Source of the DNA: Actinomycetota bacterium
GTDB lineage: Bacteria > Actinomycetota > Acidimicrobiia > Acidimicrobiales > Ilumatobacteraceae
Assembly: GCA_963169665.1 (NCBI GenBank)
Contig: CAUJET010000180.1
Span: 1 to 48,961 of the forward strand
DNA: 48,961 bases
Direction of reading: 5' to 3'
The notes beneath the pieces are model-generated. The model ran no database searches. It was not told the origin of the DNA and worked only from the letters and a program-made list of their open reading frames with translations. A program made the position numbers and the translations under genes. The first letter of the stretch is position 1, and each line of letters opens with the position of its first letter. This document shows, one piece after another, positions 1-8,310 of the stretch.

Positions 1-102
1 ATCAAGCGCCGGCCGGAATCGATCTTCGACTACGCGTACGAGGATTTCGAGGTGCTGGACTACCAGCACCACGCCGCGATCAAGGCGCCGGTGGCGGTGT
101 AA
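1..102 (+). CDS. 3' end of an unidentified gene (partial)
   Basis: Frame 1 is open from the window edge to a TAA at 100-102 and gives 33 residues ending in IKAPVAV. The start lies left of the window. The piece is acidic and aromatic (FDYAYEDFEVLDY) and reads as real protein rather than as the arginine-rich translation typical of shadow frames here. It converges on the EEP gene with a gap of 15 bases. I do not recognise the family. Confidence 0.5.
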   Translation: MKRRPESIFDYAYEDFEVLDYQHHAAIKAPVAV

Positions 103-117
103 TGCGCGTGGCGCGGC

Positions 118-1143
118 TCAGTCGCGCTTGAGCCAGAGGTCAGCGATCACCGGGCGGTGCGCCGACGCCTCGGCACCGCCGACGAAGCTGTCCTTCACGC
201 CGATCTGCGGGCTGACCATGATGTGGTCGATGCGCAGAAACGAGAAGCGCGTGCGCAGCGAGTGCCCGAACGTGTAGCCGTAGCCCAGCCCCGCGCTGGC
301 GAAGCTGTCGCGCAGGCCCGACTCGCGCAGCGCGGCGATGACCGGCGACGAATCCGGAGCGTTCAGGTCGCCGGCCAGCACCAGCGGGCGGGGCTGGCCG
401 AACAGGTCGCGGGCCAGCTTGTGCGCCTGGATCATGCGCATCTCGAAGTTCTCTTGCCACTCGGCCAGGCCACCGAGCCGCTCGTGCCGCGTGGCGTTCA
501 GGCCCTCGCGCGGCGACAGCAGGTGGGCCGTGACCATGTCGAAGCTCACGCCGTGCGCGGTGATCGTGCAGCGCACGTAGTGGTGCCCTTCGCCGGGGAA
601 TGAGATGTCGCCCGATTGGCAATCGGTCATCGGGTGGCGGCTGGCCACGATGTACTGGCCGGAGATGTGGATCTGCCGCGCGCCCAGCGCCGTCCGGAAC
701 GACGGCGGCAGGTCCTCCGGCTTGTTGGCCAGGCCCGCGTCCTGCATCACCAGCACGTCTGGATCGTGCAGCGCCATCTCCCAGGCGATGCGGGCGTAGC
801 CGCCCGGCTTGTCGTCGGCGAGGTAGGCCTTGATGTTGAAGCTCATCACGCGCAGTGGCGCATGACCTTCTTCGCCTCGGTTGAGTTGCACACCCATGAT
901 GCCGGTGATCACCAGGGCCAACGCCGCAACCGCAGCGAGGCGCCATCGCGTCGGCAGCCAGAACGACAGCAGAACGCCCATGGCGGCAGGCGCCAGGTAA
1001 GCCGGGAACGGGATGTAGCGGGCCAGTTCGATCCACCAGGTGCGCTCGGTGCCGAACTGAAAGGCCAGGAACACCAGCGCCACGGCCAGCACGCACAGCG
1101 CGACAACGAGTCTGGCAGCGCGGCGGCTGGGTGGGCGAGTCAC
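118..1143 (-). CDS. Membrane-anchored endonuclease/exonuclease/phosphatase (EEP) family protein
   Basis: 341 residues from a GTG start. The first ~90 residues hold three hydrophobic segments (about 12-30, 45-63 and 68-86), so the catalytic part is membrane-tethered. The EEP fold follows: MSFNI at ~99, DPDVLVMQD, the metal/phosphate motif GDLNAPDSSP, RIDHIMVS, and a final SAHRPVIADL. The usual metal-binding Glu of the LQE motif reads Asp here (VMQD). The substrate cannot be read from sequence; VanJ-like and sphingomyelinase-like phosphodiesterases share this layout. It lies 57 bases beyond the 3' end of ssrA on the same strand, behind a strong hairpin. Sequence style looks proteobacterial rather than like the rest of the window, so it may belong to an island or a chimeric end. 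Confidence 0.82.
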   Translation of the reverse strand: MTRPPSRRAARLVVALCVLAVALVFLAFQFGTERTWWIELARYIPFPAYLAPAAMGVLLSFWLPTRWRLAAVAALALVITGIMGVQLNRGEEGHAPLRVMSFNIKAYLADDKPGGYARIAWEMALHDPDVLVMQDAGLANKPEDLPPSFRTALGARQIHISGQYIVASRHPMTDCQSGDISFPGEGHHYVRCTITAHGVSFDMVTAHLLSPREGLNATRHERLGGLAEWQENFEMRMIQAHKLARDLFGQPRPLVLAGDLNAPDSSPVIAALRESGLRDSFASAGLGYGYTFGHSLRTRFSFLRIDHIMVSPQIGVKDSFVGGAEASAHRPVIADLWLKRD

Positions 1144-1170
1144 GTGGACATGGACGGTTTGGGGATGGGC

Positions 1171-1196
1171 TCGGCGCGGCCGTTTGGCCGCGCCGA
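1171..1196 (-). terminator. Perfect 11-bp stem-loop just past ssrA
   Basis: Arms TCGGCGCGGCC (1171-1181) and GGCCGCGCCGA (1186-1196) pair perfectly across a GTTT loop. It begins 5 bases downstream of the tmRNA 3' end and lies between ssrA and the EEP gene. There is no clear T-tract on the minus strand, so it may act as a processing or termination hairpin. Function is inferred from position. Confidence 0.5.
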
Positions 1197-1200
1197 AATC

Positions 1201-1592
1201 TGGTGGAGCTGGGGGGAATCGAACCCCCGTCCATCAGGCACCGAGCGCCCGTGCTACGACCATTCCCGACCTTCGCCCTGACGCAGGGCGGCTGACGGGT
1301 CAGCTGGCCGTCACCCGGAGGTGGCGGCCCACGAATCGTCTTTCCGAATCGTCATCGGTCTTTCCCGACGTCAGCTGTCTTTCCCGCTGTCATCCCCCGC
1401 TTCTGTTGCCGGGCTGCGGTGGATCGGCCCCGTGCGCCATTTCTGGTCACGATGTCTCTTCACTCACCTGAAAATCAGGCGGCGAGAGCGAACTGCTCGT
1501 TGGCAATTCTTTGGGTTGCCCCGTTTAGCGAGTCTGAGCAACTCGGGTCGCACGTCCGACCGATGAAACTGACGTCGAAACCTGTCAGCCCC
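1201..1592 (-). ncRNA. ssrA: Transfer-messenger RNA (tmRNA, ssrA)
   Basis: The minus strand begins GGGGCTGACAGGTTTCGAC at 1592, the standard tmRNA 5' end, and finishes with a T-arm GGGGGTTCGATTCCCCC and CAGCTCCACCA at 1201, which pairs with the 5' GGGGCTG. CCA is encoded. The tag frame closes at TGA 1475-1477; reading back from it gives ATQRIANEQFALAA with resume codon GCA at 1517-1519. The LAA ending is the proteolysis signal. Between tag and 3' end lies the pseudoknot region, where GGAAAGAC occurs three times with 19-20 base spacing (plus coordinates 1338-1345, 1358-1365, 1377-1384). Total 392 nt, normal for the family. It rescues ribosomes stalled on broken mRNA together with SmpB, encoded at 6469-6978. 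The resume codon is assigned by analogy. Confidence 0.95.
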
Positions 1593-1700
1593 GTGGTGGG
1601 TCTTGCATCGACCATGCTAGCGGCGGGCCGTGGCGGCCGGGCCGGGTGCTTCCGAAGGAGTGTTCGGTACTGGGACTCATCGCGTCGTACCATCGGCGCG

Positions 1701-3122
1701 ATGGACACCCGATCCGCCGGCGCCGGCACGACCGAGGCGGCCCGGGAGATCGAACTCGACCGGGCCCGTGTCCGGTTCCTGCTGCCGGGCATCCGGCGCG
1801 GGTTCCTCATCAGCGCCGTACCCATCCTCGTACTCGCCGTCCTGCTCTGGTCGGCCGACGCCGCCGGCACCACGACGTGGGTCGTGTTGCGCCTCTGCCT
1901 CTCGACGGTGCTCTTCGCCGGTGTGGTGCGCATGGGCGACGGGCTCGCCGACCCGACGCGCAGCCTCCACCAGCTCTCCGTCGTGATGGTGCTCGGCAGC
2001 GTCGGGTGGGGGCTGCTGCCGATCGTCGTCGACACGTCCGACATCGATGCCCAGGCGGTCGCGATGTTCGCGATCATCGCCAACCTGGCGATCGTGACGA
2101 TCACCTGCGCCGCCGATCGTCGTGTCTACCTCGCCGCCGCCGTCCCGGCGTTCGTGCTGGGCGTGAGCGGCCTGCTGCTGATGAACGGCGACGGCCCCGA
2201 CCGGCTCGGGTGGCTGGCGCTGCTGGCGCTGCCGTATTCGTTCGCGATCTTCGTCACCGCCAACCGCACCCTGGAGGAGGGCTTCGATCTCGCGCTGCGC
2301 AACCAGACGCTCGTCGGTCAGCTCGAGGTGCGCCAGGACGACCTTCGGGCCGTGAACGAGCGACTCCAGCTCGCGACCGCGCAGCAGACCCTGCTGCTCG
2401 ACGAGCGTGCCGCGCTCATCGCCGCGGTCGGTCACGACCTCGGATCGCCTCTCGGCGCGGCGATGCTCACGGCGGAGATGCTCGCCGACCGCCACGACGT
2501 GCTGCCGGCCGATCAGCATCCCGAGCTCGCCCGCCGGATCCGCGCCCAGGTGCACGACGCGGTCGTCGTGCTGCGCGATCTCACGTCGACCCAACGGCTG
2601 TCGGAGACCGACATCGAGGCCCGTCGCACCCAGATCGACCTCCACGACATCGTGACCGTCGTGGTTGCCCGCACCGACGACGCGCAACAGCAGATCCGCA
2701 GCGAGGTGCCACCCGATTCGTGGTTGTGGGCCGATCCGACGCTGCTGGAGCGAATCCTCGACAACCTCGTGGGCAACGCGATCAAGTACACGCCGTCGCG
2801 TAGCCGGATCGACATCGGTTGCCGCATCGGTGACGGTTCGTCCGCGGTGTCGCTGGTGTGGGTCGATGACGACGGTCCCGGGCTCGCCGACGGCATGGAG
2901 GAGACGGTGTTCGAACCGTACGTGCGCGGGCTCGCCACCTCTGCGACGTCCGGGTCGGGCGTCGGCCTGTTCCTCGTGCGCACCTTCGTACGGCTGCACG
3001 GCGGCGACGTGTGGTGGGAACCGAGCGCTCGGGGCGGGTCGCGCTTCGTCGTCAGCCTGCCCAACCGGCCCGCCGACGACCGATCCGACGACCGATCCGA
3101 AGGTGTCGTCGCGGATGACTGA
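1701..3122 (+). CDS. Membrane sensor histidine kinase (orphan)
   Basis: 473 residues from the ATG at 1701; the frame is open further upstream but that part crosses ssrA. The N-terminal half (about 33-185) holds six hydrophobic segments and no recognisable sensor domain. A short coiled coil (about 200-230) leads to the H-box AVGHDLGSPLG with phospho-acceptor His245. The ATPase part shows the N-box ERILDNLVGNAIKYTP, G1 DDDGPGL and G2 GSGVGLFLVRTF. No response regulator lies nearby, so its partner is elsewhere. The final codons overlap the start of the hydroxylase gene by 8 bases, so the two are translationally coupled. Confidence 0.9.
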   Translation: MDTRSAGAGTTEAAREIELDRARVRFLLPGIRRGFLISAVPILVLAVLLWSADAAGTTTWVVLRLCLSTVLFAGVVRMGDGLADPTRSLHQLSVVMVLGSVGWGLLPIVVDTSDIDAQAVAMFAIIANLAIVTITCAADRRVYLAAAVPAFVLGVSGLLLMNGDGPDRLGWLALLALPYSFAIFVTANRTLEEGFDLALRNQTLVGQLEVRQDDLRAVNERLQLATAQQTLLLDERAALIAAVGHDLGSPLGAAMLTAEMLADRHDVLPADQHPELARRIRAQVHDAVVVLRDLTSTQRLSETDIEARRTQIDLHDIVTVVVARTDDAQQQIRSEVPPDSWLWADPTLLERILDNLVGNAIKYTPSRSRIDIGCRIGDGSSAVSLVWVDDDGPGLADGMEETVFEPYVRGLATSATSGSGVGLFLVRTFVRLHGGDVWWEPSARGGSRFVVSLPNRPADDRSDDRSEGVVADD

Positions 3123-3834
3123 GGCCGCCGCCCGCCCTGTCGTCGCGTCGTCGGCCGCTGTCAGGCGAGCCGACCAGCTGGCCACCAAACGTGCCACCTG
3201 GCAGGTGTTCCGCACCTCGCCGTCGGGACGCGTGATCGTGCCCGTCGTCGCCGTCGCCGTGTGCGTCAGGTTCGTCGTGGCGGAGTGGGGGCGCGGCGAC
3301 GTCGCGGTCGTCGCAGCGGTGGCGGTGCTCACCGGGCCGGTGGAGTGGTTCATCCACCGGTTCCTCCTCCACGCACCCGCCGACGCATGGACCTCACGCC
3401 GCCTCGGGACCGGGGCCGGCCATCGCGAGCACCACGTCGACCCTCCCGAGCTGCAGTGGTTGCTGCTCCGCGGCATCGACGCCGCCGTGTTCCTCGTGCT
3501 CCTCGGTGTCGTCACGCTGGTGTGGGCACCGGTGCTCACTCTGACGATCGGTGGCGGCGTCTGGCCGTCGGTGATCACGGCGTACGCGGTGACCGCCGCC
3601 GGCCTCGGTCACTACGAGTGGACCCATCTGTTGGTGCACACGCGGTACCGACCCCGCACCCGCTTCTACGCCCGCCTGGCTCGCAACCACCGTCGCCACC
3701 ACTACCGCAACGAGTGGTACTGGCTGGGTGTCACCTCCAACCTCGGCGACCGGGTGTTGCGCACCTACCCCGCGACCGCCGGCGCGGTGCCACTGTCGGG
3801 GACAGCGCGGACCCTCGGACAGCAGCCGGACTGA
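3115..3834 (+). CDS. Sterol desaturase / fatty acid hydroxylase superfamily protein
   Basis: 239 residues from the ATG at 3115, inside the end of the kinase gene. Histidine clusters of the di-iron membrane hydroxylases are present in order: HRFLLH, HREHH, HYEWTHLLVH and NHRRHHY. Hydrophobic segments separate them. The family inserts hydroxyl groups or double bonds into lipids (sterols, carotenoids, fatty acids) in the membrane; carotenoid hydroxylases of CrtZ type share this short size. Substrate is not determined. Coupling to a membrane sensor kinase suggests control linked to membrane state, which is inference. Confidence 0.83.
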   Translation: MTEAAARPVVASSAAVRRADQLATKRATWQVFRTSPSGRVIVPVVAVAVCVRFVVAEWGRGDVAVVAAVAVLTGPVEWFIHRFLLHAPADAWTSRRLGTGAGHREHHVDPPELQWLLLRGIDAAVFLVLLGVVTLVWAPVLTLTIGGGVWPSVITAYAVTAAGLGHYEWTHLLVHTRYRPRTRFYARLARNHRRHHYRNEWYWLGVTSNLGDRVLRTYPATAGAVPLSGTARTLGQQPD

Positions 3835-3841
3835 GGTGCCG

Positions 3842-4447
3842 TCAGGCCGGATCGCGCCACATGCCCCGGAACGTGGGGCCGTCCGGGGCGGGTCGGTCCT
3901 CCCAGAGCTGGCGGAACCCGTGGCGGGCGTAGAACGACAGGTTCTGCTCGTTCGACGACTCGAGGTACGCCGGCAGTCCGTCGGCGTCGCAGCGGTCGAG
4001 GACGGGGCGGATCACGGCAGCCCCGATCCCTCGGCCCTGCTCGGCTGCCCCGAGGAGGAACAGGTAGAAGTGGGCCACGTCGTGCGGGTGGTGCGACGCG
4101 ACGAGTTCGCCCACCGCCATGATCCGGCCCGTCGCCGCCGCGCCGAGGTGCTCGTGGATCGCGGTGCCGAACGCGGTGCCCTCGTCCTCGCGGAAGGGTC
4201 GCACGTCGGGCGGTGCCCACAGTGCCCCGCCCCCGCACCCGTCGACGGTGTAGAGGTGGCCGCGTTGGATCCCGGCGGCGAGTGCCGGACGAAAGAAGCC
4301 GGGGGCCGTCGCCTCGATCCGGCGTTCGCGATCGGCGAGTCCGGTCACCCACAGGATCATCGGGTCGTCGGCGAAGGCCATCGCCAGCGCCGTCTCGAGC
4401 GCGGGGAGATCGGCGGCCAGGGCGTGGCGTGCCATCGGCTGGGTCAT
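3842..4447 (-). CDS. GNAT family N-acetyltransferase
   Basis: 201 residues when started at the ATG at 4447. That start shares ATGA with the stop of the acetoacetyl-CoA synthetase gene, which is why I prefer it to an in-frame ATG at 4483. The acetyl-CoA motif shows as LGAAEQGRGIGAAVI (Q/RxxGxG/A type), followed by the typical C-terminal strand SSNEQNLSFYARHGFR. Such proteins acetylate amines on small molecules or protein N-termini; the substrate is unknown. It ends 8 bases from the stop of the convergent hydroxylase gene. Confidence 0.86.
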   Translation of the reverse strand: MTQPMARHALAADLPALETALAMAFADDPMILWVTGLADRERRIEATAPGFFRPALAAGIQRGHLYTVDGCGGGALWAPPDVRPFREDEGTAFGTAIHEHLGAAATGRIMAVGELVASHHPHDVAHFYLFLLGAAEQGRGIGAAVIRPVLDRCDADGLPAYLESSNEQNLSFYARHGFRQLWEDRPAPDGPTFRGMWRDPA

Positions 4448-6456
4448 GTCGCAGCTCCGTTCGTGCGGTGCGCGGCGGCCCATGCCACCACGTCGTCGAG
4501 GGCGGTCGGGTCGCTCAGCGAGCCGCGGCTCGCGACGCGCTCGACCGGTTGACCGGCGAGGAGGCGCTTGATCGGCACCTCGAGCTTCTTGCCGGACAGG
4601 GTCCGTGGGATGGCGCGCACCTGGTCGATCACGTCCGGCACGTGGCGGGGCGACAACTCGGTGCGCAGGGCCACGGTGATGCGCCGTCGGAGGTCGTCGT
4701 CGAGGCTCGCGCCCGGGCTGCAGGCCACGAACAGGATCAGGGTGCCCGGCCCACCGCTGGCATCCTCGAGGTGCACGACCACGCTGTCGGCCACGTCGGG
4801 CATCGCCTCGATCACGCGGTAGAAGTCACTCGTGCCGAGCCTGACGCCACCGCGGTTGAGCGTTGCGTCGGACCTGCCGGTGATCTCGCATGCCCCGTCG
4901 TCGTGAAACGTGATCCAGTCGCCGTGGTGCCACCGACCGGAGAACATCTCGAAGTACGTGTCGCGGTAGCGCTCGCCGGTCGGGTCGCCCCAGAGACCGA
5001 CGGGCATCGACGGCAGCGGTGTCGAGATGACCAGTTCCCCGGTCACGCCGGCGGGGCAGTCGACCCCGTCGGGATCGACCGCTCGCACGTCGCAGCCGAG
5101 CATTCGCGCCGTGATCTCCCCGGCTCGCACCGGCAGCGTGGGCGCAGCGCCGACGAACGCCGTGCAGACGTCCGTGCCGCCACTCACCGAACAGGTCTGG
5201 ATCGCCGTGCCGACGTGGTCACGCACCCACCGGAAACCGTCGGCGGGCAGAGGAGCACCCGTCGATCCGACCTGGGCGAGCCGCGAGAGGTCGAACGCCG
5301 TCCCGGGTTCGAGGCCGGCCTTGCGGCACGCCATCAGGAACGGTGCGCTCACGCCGAACACGTCGAGGTGCTCGTCGGCCGCGATCCGCCACAGCGTGGA
5401 CAGATCGGGTGCTGCCGGGTCGCCATCGAACAGCACGATCGTGGCACCGACCAGCAGCCCCGAGACCAGGTAGTTCCACATCATCCAGCCGGTCGTGGTG
5501 AACCACATGAACCGATCGCCCCGATCGAGATCGTGGTGGAGCGCGAGCACCTTCATGTGCTCGACGGTGATGCCGCCGTGACCGTGCACGATCGGCTTCG
5601 GTAGGCCGGTGGTGCCCGACGAGAACAGCACGTACAGCGGATGGTCGAACGCGACCGGGACGAACTCGAGCGGACCGTCGAGTGCGCAGAGGTCGGACCA
5701 GGGGGTCGTCTCGACGTCGAGTCCGGGAGCGGCCGGCACCTCGTGGTACAGGTACGGCAGGTGCACCAGGTGCTGCAGCGACGGCAGGGCGGCGACGATC
5801 TCACCGAGCTCGTCACGGCGGTCGACGTCCTTCGCGCCGTAGCGGTACCCGGTCACGGCGAGCAGCACCGTCGGCTCGAGCTGCGACCAGCGGTCGATCA
5901 CGGCTCGGACGCCGAACTCGGGTGCGCACGAGCTCCACACCGCGCCGAGGCTGGCCGTCGCGAGGAACGCGACGACGGTCTCCCCGATGTTCGGCAGGAA
6001 TGCAGCGACCCGATCGCCACGCTGCACCCCGAGGCGCACCAGGCCCGCCCGGCACCGGGCGACCGCGTCGCGCAACTCGTCCCACGACCACTCGGCCCGG
6101 TCGCGGGTCTGCGACAGCGACACCATCGCTGGCGCGGCGCCCGCCCGGCGCACGGCGTGTTCCGCGTAGTTGAGCGTGCCGCCCGGGAACCAGGCCGCGC
6201 CCGGCATCGTTGCGGACCCGAGCGCCGTCGCCGGAATGTCGTGCCAGCGCACCTCCGCCCAGTCGGCGAAGGCACCCCAGAATTCGCCCGGTCGCTCGAT
6301 CGTCCAATCGAGCAACGACTCGTAGTCGTCGAACGTCCTGCCGGTCCGGTCCGATGCCATCGCGGCGAACGCCGTCAACCGCGAGCCGGCAGCGGCGTCG
6401 TCGTCGGGGGTCCACACGATCTCGCCGCGTCGGTCGTTGCTCACGTGCGGCGACAC
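4444..6456 (-). CDS. Acetoacetyl-CoA synthetase
   Basis: 670 residues, close to the ~650 usual for acetoacetate-CoA ligase (EC 6.2.1.16). It activates acetoacetate with ATP and CoA for ketone-body or polyhydroxybutyrate metabolism. The adenylate-forming signature is LFSSGTTGLPKPIVHGHGG, preceded by the family motif FPGGTLNYAEH. TGWMMWNYLVSGLLVGA and STGAPLPADGFRWV are typical of this subfamily rather than acetyl-CoA synthetase. The C-terminal catalytic Lys lies in RTLSGKKLEVPIK. Start is at the first Met; a GTG five codons later is possible. It is coupled by ATGA overlap to the GNAT gene, so the transferase may act with or on it (inference). Confidence 0.92.
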   Translation of the reverse strand: MSPHVSNDRRGEIVWTPDDDAAAGSRLTAFAAMASDRTGRTFDDYESLLDWTIERPGEFWGAFADWAEVRWHDIPATALGSATMPGAAWFPGGTLNYAEHAVRRAGAAPAMVSLSQTRDRAEWSWDELRDAVARCRAGLVRLGVQRGDRVAAFLPNIGETVVAFLATASLGAVWSSCAPEFGVRAVIDRWSQLEPTVLLAVTGYRYGAKDVDRRDELGEIVAALPSLQHLVHLPYLYHEVPAAPGLDVETTPWSDLCALDGPLEFVPVAFDHPLYVLFSSGTTGLPKPIVHGHGGITVEHMKVLALHHDLDRGDRFMWFTTTGWMMWNYLVSGLLVGATIVLFDGDPAAPDLSTLWRIAADEHLDVFGVSAPFLMACRKAGLEPGTAFDLSRLAQVGSTGAPLPADGFRWVRDHVGTAIQTCSVSGGTDVCTAFVGAAPTLPVRAGEITARMLGCDVRAVDPDGVDCPAGVTGELVISTPLPSMPVGLWGDPTGERYRDTYFEMFSGRWHHGDWITFHDDGACEITGRSDATLNRGGVRLGTSDFYRVIEAMPDVADSVVVHLEDASGGPGTLILFVACSPGASLDDDLRRRITVALRTELSPRHVPDVIDQVRAIPRTLSGKKLEVPIKRLLAGQPVERVASRGSLSDPTALDDVVAWAAAHRTNGAAT

Positions 6457-6468
6457 TAGTGAGCGAGG

Positions 6469-6978
6469 TCAGCCCCGGCGGGCCTGGCCCTTGGCCTGGC
6501 GGCCCATCTCGCGCTGCACCTCGCGCATCGTGTCGCGCTCGGCGATCGCCTGGCGCTTGTCGGCCCGCTTGCGGCCCTTGCCCACGCCGAGCTCGACCTT
6601 CACGCGGCCGTCCTTGAAGTACAACGACAGCGGCACCAGCGACACGTGCTGCTGGGACACCAACGCATCGAGCTTGTCGATCTCGCGGCGGTGCATGAGC
6701 AGCTTGCGCGCCCGGTTGGGGTCGTGGGCGCCGATGCCGTGGGCGAACTGGTACTGCGGGATGTGCACCCCGTCGAGCCACACCTGGCCGCGGATCACGC
6801 GGGCGTAGGAGTCGGCGAGTCGCACGGCGCCCTCGCGACACGCCTTCACCTCGCTGCCCTGGAGCACGATGCCGACCTCGAGTGTGTCCTCGATCGCGTA
6901 GTCGTGACGGGCGCGACGGTTCGAGGCGATGACCTTGTTCTGGCGCTGGGTTCCGGAACGATCGCTCGACGCTGCCAT
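6469..6978 (-). CDS. smpB: SsrA-binding protein SmpB
   Basis: 169 residues. Family landmarks are seen in order: NRRARHDYAIEDTLEVGIVL, QGSEVKACREGAVRLADSYA, and LLMHRREIDKL. The C-terminal basic tail (KGRKRADKRQAIAERD) occupies the mRNA channel of a stalled ribosome. It carries tmRNA to the ribosome for trans-translation. Its RNA partner ssrA is in this window at 1201-1592, same strand, five kilobases away. The gene ends 12 bases before the acetoacetyl-CoA synthetase start and may be cotranscribed with it. Confidence 0.96.
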   Translation of the reverse strand: MAASSDRSGTQRQNKVIASNRRARHDYAIEDTLEVGIVLQGSEVKACREGAVRLADSYARVIRGQVWLDGVHIPQYQFAHGIGAHDPNRARKLLMHRREIDKLDALVSQQHVSLVPLSLYFKDGRVKVELGVGKGRKRADKRQAIAERDTMREVQREMGRQAKGQARRG

Positions 6979-6992
6979 AGGGGAACGTCAGG

Positions 6993-7817
6993 CTACCGGG
7001 CCACCACCAGGGTGATCAGGCCCGCCACCACCACGCCCGATGCGACCATCCGTCGCCGACCGGCGGCCTCGCCCAGCACCCTCGACCCGGCGAACGCAGC
7101 GATCACCACGCTCGACTCGCGCAGCGCGGTGACGTACCCGACGGGGGCGCGGCGGAACGCGAGCTGCACGAGGCCGTAGGTGAACGACGATGCGATGCCG
7201 AGCACCAGGAACCGCCGCCAGTTCACACGCATGGCCTGACGCATCGCGGTGGCCCGCCCGGTCGCCAGGCCGTAGATCGTGGTCATCGTGCCGGTGCCGA
7301 CGAAGGTGGCGAGGGCGTACAGCGCGTTGTCGGTGGAACGGATGCCGTTCGCATCGCTCACCGAGTAGGCACCGATGGTGACCGCGACGGCCAGCGCGGC
7401 CCACAACTCAGGGCCTCGAGCCTTGCCGGCCAACAGGAACAGGCCAGCCGCGACGAGGACGATCGCCCCGATGCCGAGGGGGCTGAGGTGGTCGTCGAGC
7501 AGCAGCAGCCCACCGAGCGCCGCCAGCAGCGCACCGCCGCCACGAGCCATCGGGTAGACGAGCGAGAAGTCGCCATGGTCGTACGCGCGGGCCAGGAACA
7601 CGCAGTACGGCACGTGGATGGTGCCCGACAGGAACGCCCACCACCAGCCGTTGGATGGGAAGCCGCCGACGGCCAGTACGACCATCAACCCGATCGCGCC
7701 GGCCAGGGTGAACTGGCCCCACAGCGCCAGGAACCGGTCGCCGCCCTGCTTGATCGCGAGGTTCCACCCGGCGTGCAGGACCGCAGCGGTGAGGGCGAGA
7801 ACGGTGGCGAGCAGCAC
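6993..7817 (-). CDS. EamA/DMT superfamily transporter
   Basis: 274 residues with about ten hydrophobic segments in two similar halves, the EamA layout. The N-terminus (LLATVLALTAAVLHAGWNLAIKQ) and a second-half stretch beginning at ~145 are typical. Family members export metabolites or drugs across the cytoplasmic membrane. It sits 14 bases upstream of smpB. The substrate is unknown. Confidence 0.85.
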   Translation of the reverse strand: MLLATVLALTAAVLHAGWNLAIKQGGDRFLALWGQFTLAGAIGLMVVLAVGGFPSNGWWWAFLSGTIHVPYCVFLARAYDHGDFSLVYPMARGGGALLAALGGLLLLDDHLSPLGIGAIVLVAAGLFLLAGKARGPELWAALAVAVTIGAYSVSDANGIRSTDNALYALATFVGTGTMTTIYGLATGRATAMRQAMRVNWRRFLVLGIASSFTYGLVQLAFRRAPVGYVTALRESSVVIAAFAGSRVLGEAAGRRRMVASGVVVAGLITLVVAR

Positions 7818-7843
7818 GGCACGACGACGCTACCCTCCTCGCC

Positions 7844-8290
7844 GTGGCCGACCCGCAGTACCCCCCGTCCCGGCAGGAACGCCGTTCGCCGCCGCCGCTC
7901 ACGTTCCCGTCGTCCGCGTTCGCCCAGATGATCGGCCACATGTACGACGGCTACCCGCTCGAGGCGTGCGGCCTCCTCATCGGTCGGGGCAACTCGGTGC
8001 GCAGCTTCGTGCCGTGTGCGAACGTGGCCGGATCGGCGCGCGTGTACAGCATCGATCCCCGCGAACACCTGCGGGCCGAGCGGGCCGCCGACGATGCCGG
8101 CCTCGAGGTGATCGGGGTCGTGCACAGCCACACCCACAGCGAGCCGTACCCGAGCCCGACGGACGTGGCCCAGGCTCCCGACCCGGGCTGGCACTACGTG
8201 ATCGTGAGCCTCAAGCGGGGGGCGCCGGAGAGTCGCAGCTACCGCATCGTCGACGGCGTGATCTCCGAGGAGCCCATCTCCGTCGCCTGA
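7844..8290 (+). CDS. JAMM/MPN-domain (M67) metallopeptidase, Mec-like
   Basis: 148 residues from a GTG start at 7844. The complete JAMM zinc site is visible: Glu40 in LEACGLL, then His94-x-His96, Ser104 and Asp107 in HSHTHSEPYPSPTD. In M. tuberculosis the homologue Mec (Rv1334) releases cysteine from the thiocarboxylated carrier CysO. The next gene here is cysM, supporting the same pathway, but no CysO gene lies between them. The proline-rich first ~20 residues may be a late-start artefact. An archaeal-type deubiquitinase role is also possible. Confidence 0.88.
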   Translation: MADPQYPPSRQERRSPPPLTFPSSAFAQMIGHMYDGYPLEACGLLIGRGNSVRSFVPCANVAGSARVYSIDPREHLRAERAADDAGLEVIGVVHSHTHSEPYPSPTDVAQAPDPGWHYVIVSLKRGAPESRSYRIVDGVISEEPISVA

Positions 8291-8295
8291 GATAC

Positions 8296-8310
8296 GATTC
8301 CTGAGGAATC
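8296..8310. promoter_or_regulatory. Perfect 15-base dyad upstream of cysM
   Basis: GATTCCT-G-AGGAATC lies 6 bases past the stop of the JAMM gene and about 90 bases before cysM. A TTGACA hexamer follows at 8329-8334 but has no good -10 partner at 17 bases. The symmetry suits a dimeric repressor site controlling cysM; the TTCC/GGAA half-sites resemble those of Rrf2-family regulators. No direct evidence of binding. Confidence 0.4.
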
